Below are positions 4,320-6,967 of a stretch of 6,967 nucleotides of DNA, piece after piece. The DNA lies in contig JAFUWR010000094.1 in the NCBI GenBank assembly GCA_017471125.1, forward strand, positions 1 through 6,967, written 5' to 3'. The DNA is from Clostridia bacterium (GTDB taxonomy: Bacteria; Bacillota; Clostridia; Christensenellales; Aristaeellaceae). How positions within the stretch are numbered: the stretch's first letter is position 1; each line of letters starts with the position of its first letter. Under the pieces are notes generated by a model. It was not told the origin of the DNA, did no database searches, and saw only the letters and a list, made by a program, of their open reading frames with translations. Position numbers and translations under genes: made by a program.

Positions 4320-4434
4320 GACCTCATCCGCCCCTTCGGGGCACCTTCCCCAAAGGGGAAGGCTTTTGGTTTGGTGCGATATGCCTTCCCCTTTGGGGAA
4401 GGTGGATCGACCGAAGGTCGAGACGGATGAGGTC
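4320..4434. repeat. 115-bp palindromic element with 11-bp terminal inverted repeats
   Basis: Perfect 11-bp ends GACCTCATCCG (4320-4330) and CGGATGAGGTC (4424-4434) bound the element. Inside are two 22-bp arms (4342-4363 and 4383-4404) that are exact reverse complements, each itself a hairpin (CCTTCCCC and GGGGAAGG around AAA or TTT). Next to the ends lie CCCCTTCGGGG (4331-4341) and TCGACC-GAA-GGTCGA (4407-4421). The whole can fold into a cross of hairpins. No protein is encoded. It begins 2 bp after the folC stop. The left hairpin is followed by CTTTTGGTTT and may serve as folC terminator. I recall similar CCTCATCCG/CCTTCCCC repeats between genes of gut Clostridia. Confidence 0.85.
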
Positions 4435-4435
4435 T

Positions 4436-4456
4436 CGGGTCGGCAAGGCCCCTACG
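4436..4456 (-). repeat. Third, imperfect GTAGGGGC-type palindrome
   Basis: Read on the minus strand this begins CGTAGGGGCCTTGCC and ends ACCCG, sharing the GTAGGGGC start and CCCG end of the two units at 11-61. Its internal stem is interrupted by mismatches. It directly follows the 115-bp element. Confidence 0.45.
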
Positions 4457-4500
4457 CGGTTAATTCGAGATAAAAACAATGCTTCGGCGTTCCCCGGTCA

Positions 4501-4529
4501 TTGATTTTCAACCTATAATATGTTATGAT
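4501..4529 (+). promoter_or_regulatory. Promoter of nfnAB
   Basis: TTGATT (4501-4506) and TATGAT (4524-4529) lie 17 bp apart in the only A/T-rich stretch of this intergenic region. The start site would be near 4536, giving a leader of about 57 nt. A TATAAT at 4514-4519 lies between them but lacks a -35 at the right distance. Confidence 0.55.
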
Positions 4530-4592
4530 AATATTGTGAACATCCGTGGCCCATCGCGGCCGCCGTACAACCAACCAGAGAAGAGGGAAAGC

Positions 4593-5435
4593 ATGTTTAA
4601 GATCATCAAGAAGCAGCCCTTGAATCCGACCGTCACGAAGATGGTCATCGAGGCGCCGCTGGTGGCCCGCAAGGCGCAGGCCGGCCAGTTCATCATCCTC
4701 CGCGCCAGCGACGACGGCGAGCGCATCCCGCTGACCATCGCGGGCTACGACCGCGAGGCGGGCACCGTGGACATCATCTTCCAGATCGTGGGCGGCACGA
4801 CCATGGAGCTGAACGCGCTGAACGAGGGCGACTTCCTGCCCGATTTCGTGGGCCCGCTGGGCCGTCCCTCGGAGGTCGAGGGCTTCAAGAAGGTCGCGGT
4901 CGTGGGCGGCGGCGTGGGCTGCGCCATCGCGCTGCCGGTGGCCCAGGCGCTGCACGCCAACGGGTGCGAGGTGCACTCCGTGGTGGGCTTCCGCTGCAAG
5001 GACCTGGTCATCCTCGAGGACGAGTTCAACGCCTGCTCCGCGAAGGTCTGCATGATGACCGACGACGGCACCTACGGCACCAAGGGCCTGGTCACCAACG
5101 CCCTGGAGGAGCTCATCAAGGCCGGCAACGAGTACGACGAGGTCATCGCCATCGGCCCGGTCATCATGATGAAGTTCGTCTGTCAGCTGACCAAGAAGTA
5201 TGATATCAAGACCGTCATCTCCATGAACCCCATCATGATCGACGGCACCGGCATGTGCGGCGGCTGCCGACTGACCGTGGGCGGCGAGACCAAGTTCGCC
5301 TGCGTGGACGGCCCGGACTTCGACGGCCATCTGGTGGACTTCGACGAGGCCATGAAGCGCGGCGCGATGTACCGCGACTTCGAGCAGCACAAGCGCGACG
5401 ATTTCTGCAACCTCATGAACAAGGAGGTCAAGTAA
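4593..5435 (+). CDS. nfnA: NfnA: small subunit of bifurcating ferredoxin:NADP+ oxidoreductase
   Basis: This 280-aa flavoprotein resembles PyrK/ferredoxin-NADP reductase. An N-terminal FAD barrel holds RIPLTIA (44-50). A nucleotide-binding domain starts at VAVVGGGVG (101-109), and GPVIMMKF lies at 188-195. A C-terminal [2Fe-2S] site holds Cys222, Cys225 and Cys237 with Asp217 close by. Nfn small subunits are known to use three Cys and one Asp, unlike the four Cys of PyrK. With NfnB it couples NADH and reduced ferredoxin oxidation to reduction of two NADP+, reversibly, in the cytosol. The ATG at 4593 is chosen because GAGGGA precedes it and the family N-terminus (FKIIKKQPL) begins there. An upstream in-frame ATG at 4479 would precede the promoter. 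Such genes are often labelled sulfide dehydrogenase or dihydroorotate dehydrogenase electron-transfer subunit. Confidence 0.9.
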   Translation: MFKIIKKQPLNPTVTKMVIEAPLVARKAQAGQFIILRASDDGERIPLTIAGYDREAGTVDIIFQIVGGTTMELNALNEGDFLPDFVGPLGRPSEVEGFKKVAVVGGGVGCAIALPVAQALHANGCEVHSVVGFRCKDLVILEDEFNACSAKVCMMTDDGTYGTKGLVTNALEELIKAGNEYDEVIAIGPVIMMKFVCQLTKKYDIKTVISMNPIMIDGTGMCGGCRLTVGGETKFACVDGPDFDGHLVDFDEAMKRGAMYRDFEQHKRDDFCNLMNKEVK

Positions 5436-5436
5436 A

Positions 5437-6861
5437 ATGGCTGAGAGAAATATGAGCCTGAAAAAGTGCCCCATGCCCTCCCTGGAGCCGAACTACCGCA
5501 ACAAGGTGTTCGAGGAGGTCGCCACCGGCTACACCTATGACATGGCCATCGAGGAGGCCCGGCGCTGCCTGCACTGCAAGAACAAGCCCTGCGTCTCCAA
5601 GTGCCCCGTCCAGATCGACATCCCCGAGTTCATCGCCAAGCTGGCCAACGAGGACATCGAGGGCGCGTTCGAGGTCATTGACCGCTCCTCGTCCCTGCCC
5701 GCCGTGTGCGGCCGCGTGTGTCCCCAGGAGACCCAGTGCGAATCCAAGTGCGTCCGCGGCGTGAAGGGCGAGCCGGTGGGCATCGGCCGCCTCGAGCGCT
5801 TCGTGGCCGACTGGCACCGTGAGCACGCCACCGCGGCCCCCGTCGCGCCGGCCTCCAACGGCCACAAGGTCGCCATCATCGGCGCCGGCCCCGCGGGCCT
5901 GACCTGCGCGGGCGACCTGGCGAGGATGGGCTACAAGGTCACCGTCTACGAGGCCCTGCACGTGGCCGGCGGCGTGCTGTCCTACGGCATCCCGGAGTTC
6001 AGGCTTCCCAAGGCCATCGTCAACAAGGAAGTGGACAACCTGAAGGCCATGGGCGTGGACGTGGAGACCGACATGGTCATCGGCAAGGTGCTCACCATCG
6101 ACGAGCTGTTCGAGATGGGCAACGAGGCCGTGTTCATCGGCTCCGGCGCGGGCCTGCCCCGGTTCATGAACATCCCTGGCGAGAGCCTGAAGGGCGTCTA
6201 TTCCGCCAACGAGTTCCTGACCCGCATCAACCTGATGAAGGCCTATCGCGACGGCTCCAAGACCCCCATCCGCCACGGCAGGAAGGTGGCCGTCGTGGGC
6301 GGCGGCAACGTCGCCATGGACGCCGCCCGCTGCGCCAAGCGCCTGGGCGCGGACGAGGTCTACATCGTCTATCGCCGCTCCATGAACGAGCTCCCCGCCC
6401 GCGCGGAGGAGGTCGAGCACGCCCAGGAGGAGGGCATCATCTTCAAGACCCTCACCAACCCCGTCGAGGTGCTGGGCTACAACAACCCCGACGATCCCCG
6501 GGATCCCCGCAACGGCGAGGTCTGCGGCATGAAGTGCGTGGAGATGGAGCTGGGCGAGCCCGACGCCTCCGGCCGCCGCCGCCCCATCGTCAAGGAGGGC
6601 AGCGAGTTCGTGCTGGACATCGACACCATGATCATGGCCATCGGCACGTCCCCCAACCCGCTGATCCGCTCCACCACCCCCGGCCTCGAGGCCAACAAGC
6701 ACGGCTGCATCGTCACCCAGGGTGAGGACGGCCTCACCAGCCGCGAGGGCGTCTACGCCGGCGGCGACGCCGTCACCGGCGCGGCCACCGTCATCCTCGC
6801 CATGGGCGCGGGCAAGAACGCCGCCGCCGCTATCGACGAGTATATCAAGAGCAAGGGCTGA
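5437..6861 (+). CDS. nfnB: NfnB: large subunit of bifurcating ferredoxin:NADP+ oxidoreductase
   Basis: This 474-aa protein has the GltD/DPYD-type layout. An N-terminal domain carries two [4Fe-4S] sets, Cys44/47/52/56 and Cys91/95/101/105. An FAD-binding motif GAGPAGL lies at 149-155, a second nucleotide site GGGNVAMDAAR at 288-298 (NADP(H)), and the closing flavin motif GGDAVTGAATVILAMGAGK at 442-460. In NfnAB this subunit holds the bifurcating FAD, meets ferredoxin and reduces NADP+. It starts one base after nfnA, with AAGGAGG (5421-5427) inside the end of nfnA. Alone it could be read as glutamate synthase small subunit, and databases often do so ('gltA', NADPH). The nfnA partner directly upstream and absence of a large GOGAT subunit favour Nfn. 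Confidence 0.92.
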   Translation: MAERNMSLKKCPMPSLEPNYRNKVFEEVATGYTYDMAIEEARRCLHCKNKPCVSKCPVQIDIPEFIAKLANEDIEGAFEVIDRSSSLPAVCGRVCPQETQCESKCVRGVKGEPVGIGRLERFVADWHREHATAAPVAPASNGHKVAIIGAGPAGLTCAGDLARMGYKVTVYEALHVAGGVLSYGIPEFRLPKAIVNKEVDNLKAMGVDVETDMVIGKVLTIDELFEMGNEAVFIGSGAGLPRFMNIPGESLKGVYSANEFLTRINLMKAYRDGSKTPIRHGRKVAVVGGGNVAMDAARCAKRLGADEVYIVYRRSMNELPARAEEVEHAQEEGIIFKTLTNPVEVLGYNNPDDPRDPRNGEVCGMKCVEMELGEPDASGRRRPIVKEGSEFVLDIDTMIMAIGTSPNPLIRSTTPGLEANKHGCIVTQGEDGLTSREGVYAGGDAVTGAATVILAMGAGKNAAAAIDEYIKSKG

Positions 6862-6877
6862 TCGCGCGATATGCGAA

Positions 6878-6919
6878 CGCCGCCCCGCCCGGCATGTGCC
6901 GGGCGGGGCGGCGGTTTTT
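6878..6919 (+). terminator. Strong Rho-independent terminator after nfnB
   Basis: A 16-bp perfect, almost pure G-C stem (6878-6893 with 6898-6913) has the short loop ATGT and is followed by G and five T (6915-6919). It begins 17 bp after the nfnB stop codon and ends the nfnAB operon. Confidence 0.92.
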
Positions 6920-6927
6920 GGGGAAGA

Positions 6928-6962
6928 GGCAGTAGGCAGTAGGCAATAGGCAATAGTCAGTT
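6928..6962. repeat. Tandem heptamer repeat
   Basis: Units GGCAGTA (6928-6934), GGCAGTA (6935-6941), GGCAATA (6942-6948), GGCAATA (6949-6955) and a degenerate GTCAGTT (6956-6962) follow each other without gaps. The array starts 9 bp after the nfnB terminator and may run past the window. It is non-coding as far as can be seen. Confidence 0.75.
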
Positions 6963-6967
6963 ACCCG

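Noticed and set aside
2828..4327. 499-codon minus-strand open frame over folT and folC
   Set aside because: It is antisense to two clear enzyme and transporter genes. High GC with strong third-position bias produces such frames. The same applies to 5428-6702 opposite nfnB.
4479..4592. N-terminal extension of nfnA from the ATG at 4479
   Set aside because: It would include the promoter region, lacks a ribosome site, and encodes residues foreign to the family. The ATG at 4593 has GAGGGA upstream.
4593..5435. PyrK electron-transfer subunit of dihydroorotate dehydrogenase
   Set aside because: No pyrD or other pyrimidine gene is adjacent, and the 2Fe-2S site shows three Cys plus an Asp instead of four Cys.
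5437..6861. Glutamate synthase small subunit (gltD)
   Set aside because: The fold is shared, but the gene is paired with nfnA, carries two N-terminal 4Fe-4S sets and has no GOGAT large subunit nearby. NfnB is the better call.

Overview
The window reads as a GC-rich member of the Clostridia (Bacillota), probably an anaerobe of gut type. The grounds are strong AGGAGG-type ribosome sites, sigma-A promoters with 17-bp spacers, a tetrahydrofolate (THF) riboswitch before a group II ECF folate transporter gene, an electron-bifurcating NfnAB pair, and short palindromic intergenic repeats of a kind I associate with Clostridia. I cannot name the genus. No phage, transposase, CRISPR, rRNA or tRNA genes are visible.

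Layout. (1) 1-516: hairpin repeats, then a minus-strand gene for a small two-helix membrane protein with its own consensus promoter and terminator. (2) 551-2107: a divergent metal cluster. On the minus strand one consensus promoter drives a His-rich 172-aa protein, a CooT-like nickel-binding protein and an unrecognised 75-aa protein read from a TTG start, closed by a terminator with a UUCG loop. On the plus strand, across a 185-bp divergent region, lies a CsoR/RcnR/InrS-family repressor with a His-rich tail and a His-Cys-His-Cys ligand pattern that suggests nickel or cobalt sensing. (3) 2143-4318: a long leader with an unassigned helix and a THF riboswitch, then folT (folate uptake) and folC (folylpolyglutamate synthase) 2 bp apart. 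Uptake and polyglutamate trapping of folate are thus under one folate-sensing leader. (4) 4320-4456: a 115-bp palindromic element with terminal inverted repeats and a further short palindrome. (5) 4501-6919: promoter, nfnA, nfnB and a strong terminator. This is the bifurcating transhydrogenase linking ferredoxin, NAD(H) and NADP(H). (6) 6928-6962: a tandem heptamer repeat at the right edge.

The least described part is the nickel-type cluster: a His-rich metal buffer, CooT and the unknown 75-aa protein under an apparent CsoR-family sensor. The second point of interest is the folT leader, where the riboswitch loop is complementary to the anti-Shine-Dalgarno strand. All function calls come from reading motifs. 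No database search was run.
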